Positions 36,910 through 49,523 of a stretch of DNA of 64,000 nucleotides are shown here, piece after piece. The notes below the pieces were generated by a model. The model was not told where the DNA came from and did no database searches. It saw nothing but the letters and a program-made list of their open reading frames with translations. The position numbers and the translations under genes are program-made. Source of the stretch: Chaenocephalus aceratus (lineage: Eukaryota; Chordata; Actinopteri; Perciformes; Channichthyidae); contig CM043799.1 in NCBI GenBank assembly GCA_023974075.1, positions 8,395,250 to 8,459,249 of the forward strand, written 5' to 3'. Position 1 is the stretch's first letter, and each line of letters opens with the position of its first letter.

Positions 36910-38222
36910 CAGTGGCGAAACGTGTCTATCACAACTGGACCTTCTGTAGACACACACACCCCCCGCCGCCGCCGCCGCCCCCCCCTCCGCGGCATTATAA
37001 TGTCCGTCTTTTCACTGAATTGTCTTCTTGAAAAGGGTACTCACAACAATTCCGCAACAACTTCATCTTCACCTGTTGCACTTGTCATTTCAACAATAAA
37101 ACGGCATGAATTGCTTCGTCGCATTCATCTCCTCTGTCTCGAGCCAGTTAACTAGCGGGCCTTCTAGAATACCCTGGGACCGAGGGAAACTCTGAAAGAA
37201 TATGCCCATTGGCTACAAATCAATATATGATTGGTTGATCAAACTATCAGTCCAAACCTACGCTCTCATTCAGTGCAACGGCCAGGGCATTCTATAGAGA
37301 GGCGAAGTCCCTCCCCTTCCGGTGGGACTCATGGGACCTTATTTCGGAAAACGTTTGTATTGAAGTCAATGGAGAGAGAAAGATTATCTTTTGATCCCGT
37401 TTGAATTGTGCCACGAATTACACATATGTTTGTCAATCTTCAAAAATAATTTCCATGTCAAAAAAGTCACAGTTTGTGGTAAAACTGTTGAAATATAAGA
37501 CTATGAACAATACGCAACTAGAAAGACTACAAATCCCAGAATCCCGGTCCCGACTAACTCCCCTTTTGTGTATGTACAGCTCTCAACATGCCCAGACTTG
37601 TAGTGATTTTCACCTCTTTTAATACTTTCCGCCTCATTCTGAAAGAAAGAAGTGAAATATGCCAACGTGACGGCCGTCTTGGTGCGAGACGGGAGTGGTA
37701 GTTCATTGAGCGGTTTCACACAAAAAAAAGTGTCACTTCACAGTTTTACGACACATCTTTTATTTTTTGACTTGCAAAATTATCTTTTAAATTGACAAAC
37801 ATCATATGTGTAATTTGTGGCACAATTCAAACGGGATCGAAAGATAATCTTTTCTCTCTCCATTGACTTCAATGCATAACTTTTCAGAAATAAGGTCCCG
37901 TGGAGCTCAAGGACTTTGCCTCTCTATCAAGGATGTAGAATACCTTGGTTGAAGGATATTCTACCCAGAGACCCAGAACAAGATCTGATTGGTTGCTTTC
38001 TATTCTAACACAAAACCACTGAAATGCGTAGTGCATGGTCCGAGAAGGACAAACAAATCAAAGTAACACTGTAATATTACAGATCAACATCACAGATACG
38101 ATTCTCATTTATTCATTTTATATACATTTTAATTATATAATTAAATCGAATTTTTGTTTGTTTTATCTGAGTGTTCCAGGGTATTCTCTGAATACCTTGA
38201 AGGCCCTGACGGTTCGCCACTG
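36910..38222. mobile_element. hAT element, 1.3 kb including a nested MITE, TSD GTCTGTGT
   Basis: Left end CAGTGGCGAAACGTG and right end (other strand) CAGTGGCGAACCGTC. A perfect 8-bp duplication GTCTGTGT lies at 36902-36909 and 38223-38230. Inner subterminal copies of AGAATACCCTGGGAC / GAGAATACCCTGGAAC are inverted. A short (CCG)n run lies near 36962-36978. No transposase; about half its length is the 37296-37925 insertion. Confidence 0.9.
37296..37925. mobile_element. ISL2EU-like MITE, 630 bp, TSD AT
   Basis: Ends AGAGAGGCGAAGTCCCTCCC (left) and the inverse of AGAGAGGCAAAGTC (right), flanked by AT (37294-37295 and 37926-37927). The left about 255 bp match 859-1110 and the right about 375 bp match 4050-4459 of the 3.6 kb element, with the join near an AATCCCGGTCCCG at about 37540. 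It is thus an internal-deletion product of the same family, lacking both genes. Confidence 0.85.
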
Positions 38223-38354
38223 GTCTGTGTATGTGTCCATCCCATATCTCTTATGAGAAATGTTCATCCCATCTACTCCACACTGGGCGGTGTATTGCTA
38301 ATGACCTAAAGATGTGCAATGTTAAATAGGGTGCAAGAAAATGTGACTGGTTCA

Positions 38355-38815
38355 AAATAATAAACTAGCTGAAAACAAGCTTTTCATGCAGTGCTTTGTG
38401 CAGCAAAAGGGGCGGGGCCTAAGAGCTCCTTCATTAGCCGTGGAATATGACTGCTTACAATGTTGGTAACAATGTCTTTAAGTTACAACCAAAGTATTTT
38501 ACCACTCCTTGAACTCAACGAGCTATAAGCGCTCGAGAACGCTCTAAGCAGCAATATCGGGATACATGCAATCCGTCTGTCCCAATAATAAGTTAGTTGA
38601 TAACAAGCATTTTGTTCAGCTCTTAGTGTAGCAACATGGGGCGGGGCTTCAGGGCTCCTTTACAAGCCATGGTGGATGACTGTTTTCAATGTTGGTAAGA
38701 ATTTTTTTATGTTACAACCAATGTCTTTTTCCAATCCCTGAAGTCAACGAGCTATGAGGGGTTCTCGAGAACGCTCTAAGCGGCAATACCAAGACTAAAT
38801 AAATCGGTCCGTCAC
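38355..38815. repeat. Two tandem units, 229-bp period
   Basis: Blocks such as GGGGCGGGGC, ATGACTG...CAATGTTGGTAA, GTTACAACCAA and CTCGAGAACGCTCTAAGC recur in the same order 229 bp apart, about 85 percent alike by eye. Function unknown. Confidence 0.8.
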
Positions 38816-38830
38816 AAATGGCGATACGTT

Positions 38831-40411
38831 CTAAACACTGGAAACAGGAGGCTCATGCTCAATCCATTTACATTGGAAGTCGGAGGTCGGAACTGGGAGT
38901 GACGTCAAATCCAAGTTGACTGTGTTCAGGTACCACTAGTCGTACAATTATAAACGTCCGCAAAAAAGTTGTTCCCCTTGAATACAGCTTTAGCAATCAA
39001 CTCGGGTTTGCCTTTTTTTTCAAACTGGTTGACATCTTTTCTATGGTTTTTTATTTTGTGTATACAAACGTTGTAGCAACATATCCACATATATAAAATG
39101 AGCAGTACCATGTGTACAGTTGATTTAATGTGACACAAATGATACAGAAGAGCTGAAAAGTTAAATTATCAAAGTGTACTCTTAATGTTCATATGCAGGG
39201 CCTCCATTTTGAATTATAGTCTCGGTTGACCTTGGGTATGGTGAGGTATATCTGTGTTTCCAAGTAGGAAGTCCTCACCTATTTACAAGTCCTGCTAATA
39301 TATGGCAATAGTATGACCCTTCATGATTGGATATCTATTCTTAAACACGATCTTTGGAAAGCCACAAAATGAACGGGCATTGCACTATTTGGATTGATAT
39401 GACAAACTGGGTATTCTGGATCACAAAAGGCAAATGTGTTTTTACTAGTGCTTTTTTTCTCTACTATGGCGTATGGCTTCAGTATACTAACTCAAAAGCC
39501 AATGTTCTCATAGAATATTCTATAACATCCACCCACGCTGTCATGCGCCTGCAAAAATGGGGACAGGGATCACTAATGAATGTATTGAAAGATTGAGAGA
39601 ATGAAAGGGACACACAGTGATGGATTGTAACAGATTCAATAGCCCTCACGGACCTTTGCCATTCAGTATGTGACCTCTCACTATAGCTGTGCTGTCTATA
39701 CAGCGTTTCCTATATCTTTCTTTAACCTTCTGCCCTCCTTTTCCTATAATGCCCTTCCTCATTGTATACTTTTCTCTTCCTCGATTTTCCAATTGTTCAT
39801 TTGCTGTAAAAACCTCGCTAACGTTTTAACCCTTTATGAATGCACCCACAGAACAACCACAACAGGAGGGTGATTTAATTTTATAACATGAGAAGCACTT
39901 TTTAAATTGGCTAGGTACATACCACTGAAAAAAAAAAGCCTTTTCATTCTAGCCCCTTGCGTACCATTACAGCAAACCGCCACTTTAAGTACTAATAAAT
40001 GTAGGCATGTATGTGCCAATTGTTTTATGTATCAGGGTAGTTAGCTCTATTTTTTGTTATGGCCAACAAGCCCCTAGAGGAGGTGAAATGCTGCTGCTAT
40101 CCTGCTGCCTGTGGTGTGGTGTAGAGCTTAGTTAGCTGGACAGCTTGTGGGTGGTGTAAAAGCCACTATATTTATGTTAGCAAGACTGTTTTTTTCAATG
40201 TTATCTTAATTAATTGTTTTGCATAGTTATGTAATGTGTGTGGATTATGCTAAAGGTGTGTTTATTATTGTATACAACAGCAATTAAAAGGTGAGTCTTC
40301 AAGTGTGGATCGATATACGTTTCTGATAATGTATGTACTGACCTGTCAGTATCGGTGTCTATGTTATTTACTTAGTTTAGTTTTTTTACCAATTTGGTTT
40401 GATTGTAGTAT
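38831..40411. other. No feature seen
   Basis: Sequence without recognisable repeat ends or coding frames. A GTCGGAGGTCGGAACTGGGA block near 38880-38900 resembles the edge of a common fish MITE, but no partner was found. Confidence 0.4.
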
Positions 40412-40415
40412 ATGC

Positions 40416-40829
40416 TGTGATGCCCCTGTGGGTCCATCAGTATAGAGGGTGTGGCTGTTCTGTCTGTGCTGCATTGATTGCACTGATTGAAGTAACTCAG
40501 GGCACCTGGGTCTGGTGCTCTGCAGCTATTTTAAAGCCTCTCTGCTCCTGTCTGGGCTCTCTGCTTTTCCCTGCAGGCACTCCGGTTTTGTTGAGTATAC
40601 TATGAGTTTCTTCAGTTGCTTTACTTTGTGCACTTCAACACTCTCACACACATACATGTCCATACAGTCCTCACCCTGCATTTACATTACTGATACCACT
40701 GACATCCACACCTCATACTTTACTGGTTTTGACTTAATTTGATTTGTTTGTCCTAAATAAACATATTTTGTTAACCGTCAACATGGTGTGTCTCCTTTTT
40801 GTTGTGGCCTTTTGAGCCGGGTCATAACA
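40416..40829 (+). repeat. Solo LTR of a retrotransposon (414 bp), TSD ATGC
   Basis: Begins TGTGATGCCCC and ends GGGTCATAACA (TG...CA). It is flanked by a direct ATGC at 40412-40415 and 40830-40833. An AATAAA signal lies at about 40756 with a GTGTGTCTCCTTTTTGTTGT downstream element, placing R/U5 to the right. No internal region or primer-binding site follows, so it is a recombination-derived solo LTR, probably Gypsy-like. Confidence 0.65.
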
Positions 40830-40833
40830 ATGC

Positions 40834-41631
40834 ACATATAACAAAATCTGAGTTATTTAATATCTAAGATTAGATATAGAGACTTGTAATGGATGACTGT
40901 TTTTTCTTGCAACTAAAACACTCGAAACCATAAGCTCTGGCTTCAAGTCTTACTGTAGAGATATCCAGAAATTATACCATTATTGGCTTCAGGGGTCACA
41001 ACAACATTCAAAATGCATTATTGATATGGATGCTGTAAATAACTAAATGTTTCCAAGAAAAATTCACACATTGAGGCAGCAATCTCGGTAGATCATTTCA
41101 AACAAATTGACGAAATATACTATTAGAGGAGAAGGTTGTAAAATGTAACAATTGAAAATGTAAGCAAAGGTATAAAACACAAGTAGAACAGTTTAACAAG
41201 CTAGCCCCCTCCTAACTGAACCTAATTTCTAGTGAATTTCATTTCAAAAGAGCTTTTAAATTCTGCTGAATCTGTGTGAAAATACAGTAGATGCAAATGT
41301 TCCTATTAAACATAATATGCAGGTCAGCTTTTTCAAGGTGCATTAATCTTTGAGAGCTCGGCCTTCAGTGATGGGCCCTTGTGTACTGAGTCTCTATTAC
41401 TAAGAAATACCTTGGGTTGGTGTTTTTGTATACACTAAATGATTCAACTAAATATACATTACATTTCTCATTCCATGCAATAGCAGCATGTGTGTTAAAC
41501 TCCATTAACATTCCGCACACATTGAATGTATGCGAGCTATGTGAGAATAAACTCATTGGTAATCAAAAGCTGCCCTTGACAACTTTGAAAACGTTTCAAT
41601 GCTTTTAACTGTCAGTTTTGACAGTTATTCC
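40834..41631. other. No feature seen
   Basis: AT-rich sequence with no protein-like frame or recognised repeat end. Confidence 0.4.
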
Positions 41632-42773
41632 CAGGGATGCAAACTCATTAGGTATGAAAAAGGTGACAAGGATCCGAGCCCCCCGACCCCACGGAATATC
41701 GGCTTTAAAATGAGGAATAACAGAGGATTTTAGCAGTCGGAACAACTAAAGCAGCAGTGTTAATAACGGAAACGCCAAAGAGTCACATCTAATAGAAATA
41801 TATAAAAGCATTTATTTTAATTTTGTAGCAGTCAGTTTATCATTTTTGCAGCACTGTTGAGCATTTTGAAAATGTATTTTCATGCCTCTGTGCAAGGCTT
41901 AGTCTTTCTATCTTTATAGCTTGTGGTGTAATTGTGAGATACTTGTACTTTACTTAAGTGTTTTGCTACTTTGTACTTCTACTCCACTACAATTCAGAGG
42001 TTAATGGTGTACTCCACTACATATATTTAATACCTTTAGTTACTTTACAGATGTGGATGAATGATGTGAAATATAATCAAGTGTTAAATCAGACTTTAGT
42101 TCCACCTGGAGTACATTCACAAGCTACCCTGCAGTATGCAAAGTCATTCAAACTAGCTGCACCTTTACCAGCTTTGACACTTTAATGATCAATCATTATA
42201 AAACATGTCATATATATTATTCTGAAATGGACCAATCTGCACAATGACTACTGTTACTGTCGCTACTTTAAGTACATTTTGATAATAATACTTTTCTACT
42301 TTTACTTGAGTAACATTTTGATTGCAGGACTTCTACTGTAACAGAGTATTCCTACACTCTGGTACAATATCTGAGTAATTCTACTTTTACTCAAGAACAA
42401 TATCTGAGTACTTCTACTTTTAATCAAGTACAATATATATACTTATACCACCTCTGTTTATAGCCTATGAAAAAAACTATTAGAAAACGAAGACTAAAGC
42501 TAACATTAGCAGATAATGAAAATGTATGCTAGTTAGCTAGCTCAACAATTCCTTAAATAATATTGCGACAGAAAAACAGCTCACGCTTCATTCTAATATA
42601 TTAAAACATAACACTATGCGCGTCAGGATGACACATAACAACTGTGTCGCAGATTACTTCCCCCCCCATATCCCAATAATATTTGTATTGCAGATCTACA
42701 CGAATCACGCAAACGACCTATTTTGGATTAAAAACGGCGAATTTTGCCCAAAGGTGACAAGTTTGCATCCCTG
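41632..42773. mobile_element. hAT-type non-autonomous element with a nested hAT fragment
   Basis: Ends CAGGGATGCAAACTCATTAG and, inverted, CAGGGATGCAAACTTGTCAC, with TATTCC(C) repeated on both sides (7 of 8 bp match). Inside, at about 41950-42462, a second family with GAGTACTTCTACTTTTA units ends in ATACCACCTCTG, the reverse of the hAT end CAGAGGTGGTAT. No transposase. Confidence 0.75.
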
Positions 42774-42784
42774 TATTCCCATAA

Positions 42785-43040
42785 TAGTAAGGGCATTTTA
42801 TCAGATATTTGACCGATCTGCAAACTAAATCCTTACCAATCAATTTCTTCACTAATGTCTTTGTAAAGGTGTGTAGTAAGATGTATTCAAAAGTTGAAGT
42901 TCAAATCCTGTATGTTTTTTCGTAACAACTGCTCAAAGTTGAGGTACCGAATACCGATTTTCGAAAAATCTAAAATGTTTAGTTTGGCCTTGGGTAACTT
43001 GTGAGGGGTCAAACTAGGGGTTTTTCATGATTCTGAGTTG
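42785..43040 (+). repeat. Left terminal inverted repeat of the 8.1 kb element
   Basis: Starts TAGTAAGGG at 42785. It is matched inverted at 50668-50912, with a small indel in the outer 40 bp and only scattered mismatches inside. Confidence 0.85.
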
Positions 43041-46000
43041 ATTGCAATTATTTATTTTTCACTAAAATCATTCCTTTGTGGAAAAACGGCCACGCCTGGC
43101 CCATTAGGTTACAGTGGTGTATTGTCTCTGACAGGATCTTTTGTGTTTAACGTTACTGTGAAGCAGATCTTCTATTTTCCTTTGCAATAATATCTATTAC
43201 AATGTTAATCATCTACGGTACATGAGATTGTCTTTGATGTCACAAAATAATGATATTATGACTGAATAATACAATGTTTATTCTACTTTGTAGGACATAT
43301 TAGTCTAGCAGTATGGATGAAGACTCGACTCCACCTTTGCTAAATTGTTTCATCTGTGAAAGCCCGGAGACACCAGCTCAGAGGCTGATACAGCCAACTC
43401 CTAAAGGCTACCCTACTTTTTTGGAACAAGCACAAGTAGTTGAAAATGCTAAGATTTTGGAGCGTTTGAAGGAGGCTCAGAACATAGGTACCACAAAAAG
43501 TGTAAAGATGATTTATACAACAGGTTTCTTGAAGTCACCAAGAACTCAGGCCAAACATTAAAGGCAGAGAAAGAGGCAGCTAAGAAGAAGAGAAGACGCA
43601 CTTGCTCTGACTTCAGTGCAGCTTCTGCATGCAGTTCTACAAGTTCACGGTCCGTTCAGCTTCTGTACAATAATGTATGCATTCTTTGCAACCAACCTGC
43701 ACAGATCTACACAACTCGTCCAGAGGAAGCTAGAAAGAGATACAGAGTGCCAGATCATTTGACTGCAGATAGACTGAAGGCAAGCTTGCGGAAGACAGCA
43801 CAGAGTCGCAGGGATGACTGGGGCACTGAAGTTGTTGGACGTCTGGAAGGGATCAACGACCTTGTGGCAGAAGAAACCCTGTACCATTTGCGCTGCAAAA
43901 CTCTTTTTGAGACAGGTGGCCATTACTCCAAGACTGAAGATAGAGGACAAAGGAAGAGAGGACACAAGACAATTGATGAGGAACGAGAGGCTGTTTTTGT
44001 TGAATTCTGTGATTGGTTAGACTCAGAACTCGAGCATGGGGTGATGACTCTTGACCAAGTCCACGAAATTCTACAGCAGTTTGATCCGTCACCAGATAAG
44101 AGCCTCTCTTATTCAAAGTATCGGCTGAAGAAGAAACTCCAAGATAAATTCCATGACACCTTGTATTTCACATCAAAGGAGAGAAGGGCAGATGTGCTCT
44201 GCCTCAAAGATGACACAGACAACATTCTGCGAGAGCATCATGCTAATCTTGAGCATGTAGATGAGAAGACTCGGATCATAAAGACTGCACTAAAGTTCGT
44301 ATGCAACGACATCGCCATAGTCGATCTAGACCCAAAGTCATACCCCACAGCACACAGTATGACTGACATCCAGAGTCAGCTGGCTCTTGTTCCTGAGAGT
44401 CTTCAGATGTTCCTGAGGCCAATAGTGAAGACCGACAAAAGAGTAGCCATTTGGGGGCAGAACTTCATAAAGGCCTGTCGGCCTCGATCAGGAGTTTTGC
44501 CATACCAGATGGGGCTTGCCATACAACTTGATCATAGATTTGGGTCAAAATGGATGCTGAACAAGTTACACCAGCTTGGATACACAGAGTCATATTCCGA
44601 GACACAAAACTACAAATACTGCTTCCTTAATGACAGGAATGGAGATGGCATCCAAGATACTTCTGATACTCTTTATACCATTGTGGAAGAAACTGATGAG
44701 CAGATCGATGATGAGGTTGCGGTTGACTCTGCACTTGAGGATCTATCATTTATGACAGCCAGTGGAAGTGAAACTAGCCATGACAATCGGGTGGTCATGG
44801 AGGCCATGGAGGTTGGGGAAACAACCAATGTATTCACTCAGTTTGTCGGAGACAATATAGATTTAAACATTGTCTCTATTCAGGGTAACACTCCTTTCCA
44901 TTCAATGGGTTGGATCAAAGTCACCTCTCCGGCACCATCTTTGCCAGATCCCCAGACGACAGCAGCTGTCCACAGAGTAACGTTGAAGGCACTTGACAAA
45001 GCTAAGATCCTCAGAGGAGCTGAAGTGAATATTCTTCCATTCACCAACAGAACAAGGACAGGGATAAACACCATCACATTTCTTCCCATTACTGAGCTTG
45101 CCTCTTCTGTGACACAAGACCAGCTACTCCTCACTCCGGGCGATACGGTGGGTGATCAAAGCCCAGGATCCTGAGTTCCCACACTCCAACTGGAATGGCT
45201 GGATGAAGAGTATCCATGCAGATGATGTCAAGCAGCGCACACAGATCGACTTCCTCCCAATCATTGAAGGTGACCCTAATGACCTCAACACCATCTTCAC
45301 CACTCTCAAAGAGTGCACGTGGCTCTCTGCAGACAGAGTCACTATAGTGACATTCAATCTTCCGATCTGGCTGAAGGCTGTGGACATCATAAAACAGACA
45401 AATCTACCTATCATTCCGAGGTTGGGTGGATTTCACCTGCTAAAGTCCTACCTTGGATCCATTGGAAACATCATGGAGGATTCTGGACTACTGGAGCTGA
45501 TCCAGCTGATCTATCCAGGGAGTACGACAGCCAACCACATCCTGGATGGAGGATGTTTTGACAAGGCAATCCGTGCTCACCTCCTCATCGATGCAGCCAT
45601 CTATCAGCACATCATGAAACATGCCTTCACCGAGGAGGAACTCGGTGAAATGAGGACTTTCATGGAGAAGGTAGCTGATGGGAAGATGGGAGCCAGACAC
45701 ACAGATCCAGTAGTGGCACTGTTTGAACAGTGGTTTGAAGAAACCTTCAAAAGACTTGCTGAAGGAGGAAGAACGCCTGCTCTCTGGGTGCAGTACCACT
45801 ACATGGTAGATGTGATCAAGGTCTTCATCAGAACTGAGCTGCTTGCAGATCACAACGGCCACCTGTGCTGCATTGTTAGCAGGATGCTGGACATCTTTGC
45901 GGCTGCAGGGCATCATCAATATGCCAAGGGTGCACGGTTGTACTGTCAACTCATGAAGCAACTTGAAACTTTGCCTGCTTACAAGGAGACATTCAAAAGT

Positions 46001-47386
46001 TTCACTGCCCATGGAAACCATGTCGTCCGTTACTCCAGCCATGATTGGTCCGGCACCTGGTGTGACATCTGTATCGAGCAGACATTGATGAAGTCAGCCA
46101 AGTCAGAAGGTGGACTGAGCAGAGGGAGGATGAGACACAGTGATTCTGGTCACAAGTGCTGGGTGCTCACCCTTAATCACTTCTCCAATGTCAACCAGCG
46201 CATGGAGGAAAGTGTCAAGAAACATGCTCCGCTCCACAGAGACCTTGGCAAAACACAGATGAAGAGAGATGCTGAAGCAATTGACCTTGCCCTCCAATGG
46301 TTTGAGGAGAACAACCCATTCGACCCCGATCGAGACAAGGAGTTGCTTGTGTCTTTCTCAACAGGATTCAGGAGCACAGGAGATGACCCAGTCAATGCTG
46401 AGAGAGCAGCAGAAATAGGGAGAGAGATGCAGATCACGCTGGATGGACAGTCAGTGACATCGACCATGGAAGTGAAGTCAAAGGTACAAGCCCTGTCGTC
46501 ACTCAGAAAGATTCCCAAGATCAACGAGAAGAAGATACACCTTGACTCACTCAAGTTGTTCAACCGACTGATAATTTTTGCCCAACGGGATATGACAGTT
46601 GAGACAAGCTTGTCGTATGAGCTGACTCCCTTCCCATTGTCCCTCGTCAGCAATAAAGATCAGAAAATGAACAAGGCGAACAAGGCAGGCTTTTCCAAGA
46701 CTAGCCTGAAGGAGTTAACTGATCCGCTTGACCTCACTAACCAATCCTGCTCCACTCTGGTAGTTGATGGCGGATGGCTTCTCTACATGGTAAAGTGGGA
46801 ACAAGGTCAGACTTGGCAGGAGATTGTCAACAGTTACTTGAGCTATGTACAGTGTATTGGCCACCGCTCTCAGAAGACCATTGTGGTCTTTGATGGCTAC
46901 AGCAGATCACCAAAAGATCATGACCACATCCGGCGCACTAAGAAGTCATGCTGTGATCTCCAGATTCAACCGGATATGATACACTGGACACCAAGAGCAA
47001 AGTTCCTGGACAACACCAATAACAAGAGTGAGCTAATCCACCTCCTCTCTTCAACATTCAGAACACATAACATCACAGTGGAGCAGTGTGACAATGATGC
47101 TGACACTTCGATTGTGAGAGAGGCATTGGCCACTGCTACAGATGCCTCTGTTGAGGTTAGTAGCATTTGTGTAGGTAGCCGATTTTGGAAACAAAAGTAT
47201 TCACTCGTGAGTATTCAAACTTGAATAGTTTTATCTGGTTTTGTATAGTACAACACGCTTTGCATATCTTGTTCTAAAGAGGCAAAAAGAAAACATTTCT
47301 CTGACATCATTCTTTTAAACTGTCACAAACCTCGTGTACTATTTCAGACAATAGATTCAGCTCTTAATGCCCCTCAGACTACCTGT

Positions 47387-48645
47387 GTGGAGACCTCCCC
47401 TGCAGTCTGTGAACATTTTCTTCAATTTTTTATGAATAAAGTCACTTCAACTAGGACTCAAATCACTGCTCCATCAAAAGACACCTCTGTCTCTGCCCCC
47501 TGCTTTGCTGTTTTTGACCGTTTTGAGCCTATGACTCTGTCCTCTGTGCAGGAGATTGTCTCCAAAATAAAACCCTCTGGTTCTCCAATCGACCCTGTCC
47601 CTCCTCGATTTTTTAAAGAGGTATTCCCCACTATAGGACCTTTTGTTCTTGACGTTTTTAACAGCAGTCTGCTCACAGGGGTTGTTCCGGGAAATTGGAA
47701 ACATGCCGTTGTACAACCACTTATTAAGAAACCTAGTCTGGATCCCACAGTTCTTGCAAACTTTAGGCCCATTTCCAAGTTACCTTTTATGTCAAAAATC
47801 CTAGAGAAGATTGTATACAGTCAACTTCTCGCTTTTCTGGAAGAGCACAAGGTACTCGAGGTCTTCCAATCTGGTTTTAAAACCTTGCACAGCACGGAAT
47901 CAGCTCTTTTAAGAGTTTTTAATGATATCCTTTTAGCAACAGACTCAGGTGAATGCATTATCCTTTTACTCCTTGATCTATCGGCCGCTTTTGATACAGT
48001 GGACCATGAGATCCTGATAGCTCGTTTGGAGCAGTGGGTGGGCATTAGGGGCAAAGCCCTCGAATGGTTTAGGTCGTATCTGACTGGTAGGACTTTCTGC
48101 GTCAGCCTTGGGGACTCTGAGTCCTCGTCTGCTCCTCTCCTTTGTGGGGTTCCACAGGGCTCAGTGTTAGGCCCCCTGTTGTTCTCCCTGTATTTGCTCC
48201 CTCTTGGGTCCATTCTTAGGAAGCACGGTATCGCTTTCCATTGTTATGCAGACGATTGCCAAATATATGTGCCACTTAAAAAGAATGACTCATATTCAAT
48301 TAAACCGCTGTTAAACTGCCTTGAAGACATTAAGTCCTGGATGTCATGCAACTTTTTAAAATTAAATGATGACAAAACCGAAGTGATGGTTTTTGGTGCC
48401 CCTCGGACCACTCCTATAGACCTAGGATCCCTGGGCCACTCCACCAGGCCTACCATCACAAATCTTGGGATAAAGATGGACCCTGAACTCAAGCTTGACA
48501 GCCAGATCAAGGCAGTTGTTAAAAACAGCTTCTTCCACCTCAGGCAGCTAGCCAAAATAAAGCCTTTTTTAAATAGTGACCTCTTTGAAACTGTAATCCA
48601 TGCCTTCGTTACCTCCCGCTTGGATTATTGTAATGCACTATATAT
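47387..48645 (+). pseudogene. L2-like LINE reverse transcriptase (before the MITE)
   Basis: A long clean frame with all RT blocks. In order they are [134 protein letters not shown] and [16 protein letters not shown] and YADD supply the catalytic aspartates, so this half could be functional. The frame is cut at ALYM by the MITE; after it, GISASSLARL and VKNAAARLLTG continue the same protein. Confidence 0.9.
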
Positions 48646-49523
48646 GTGACCTGCTCCATCGAAATCAGTCGCATTGACCCGAAGACACATTTTGAGTTGT
48701 ATACACGGTTGGAAAGAGGATATTCCTAGCTTTCTAATGATATCAGGATTGTTTTTGTACTCCAAATATTAAGCGAAATATGTCACATTATATAACGACT
48801 GTCACAGAGTCCTCATTTTGAGAAAAAGGCCTTTAAAGTTTCCTCTTCTCTGGAATCCATCGATCTGATTGATTATTAGTGGAGCAAATTATCAAAATAC
48901 TACGGAGGGAAGATATTTGGAGGGGAAGCTCGCGAGTGTGTGTGTATACGTGTGTGCGTATACGTGTGTGCGTGTGTGTGTTTGTGTATTTTTGCGTTTG
49001 TGTGTATTGTGTTTGTTTCCCGGGGAAAACCCTCACGAGAAACACCGGCTGTTGTTGTGCCTGCTGTGGCGTTAAATTACTCCGTTCTCCGCTTGTAATT
49101 ATGCCGTTACAAGCTTCAAAGTTATATTTATCATCTGAATTTGCCGAAACAAGTTTAATATTCTGAAAGCCAAGACTCTGTTTAATTTAAATCAGATGAA
49201 AACAAACTGTAACGGATCCTGCCGTGTTATCTATGATTACTTTACTCTTACGTTCATAATGTCAGCCGGAGGGAGGGGGGCGGCGCTGCTGGAAGAGCAG
49301 AGTGCGAGTGAGAGGTGCCTGTCTTCGTCCCTTTACAAGCTTCAAAAATGTATTTATCGTGTGATTTTGGAAATAAAAGTTTCATATTCTGAAAGCCAAG
49401 ACTTGGTTTGTTTAAAATCAAATAAAACACCCGAACCCTGAAAAAATAGTTTTTTACGTAAATCCACGTTTATTCTGAAATGAGCCGTTGCGACTTCCGA
49501 CTGATTTCGATAGAGCGGGTCAC
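48646..49523. mobile_element. GTGACC-type MITE (family C), copy 1, 878 bp
   Basis: The left end GTGACCTGCTCCATCGAAAT, then CAGTCG, and the right end (other strand) GTGACCCGCTCTATCGAAAT, then CAGTCGG, are inverted. It sits in ATAT-rich LINE sequence, so the target duplication is ambiguous. A minus-strand ATG at about 48858 (MDSREE) is shared with copy 2, so the element derives from a coding parent. The right half holds a diverged internal direct repeat (TTACAAGCTTCAAA ... TATTCTGAAAGCCAAGACT) about 240 bp apart. Confidence 0.85.

Noticed and set aside
38354..38820. CRISPR-like repetition
   Set aside because: Two long imperfect tandem units, not short repeats with unique spacers; the window is a vertebrate genome.
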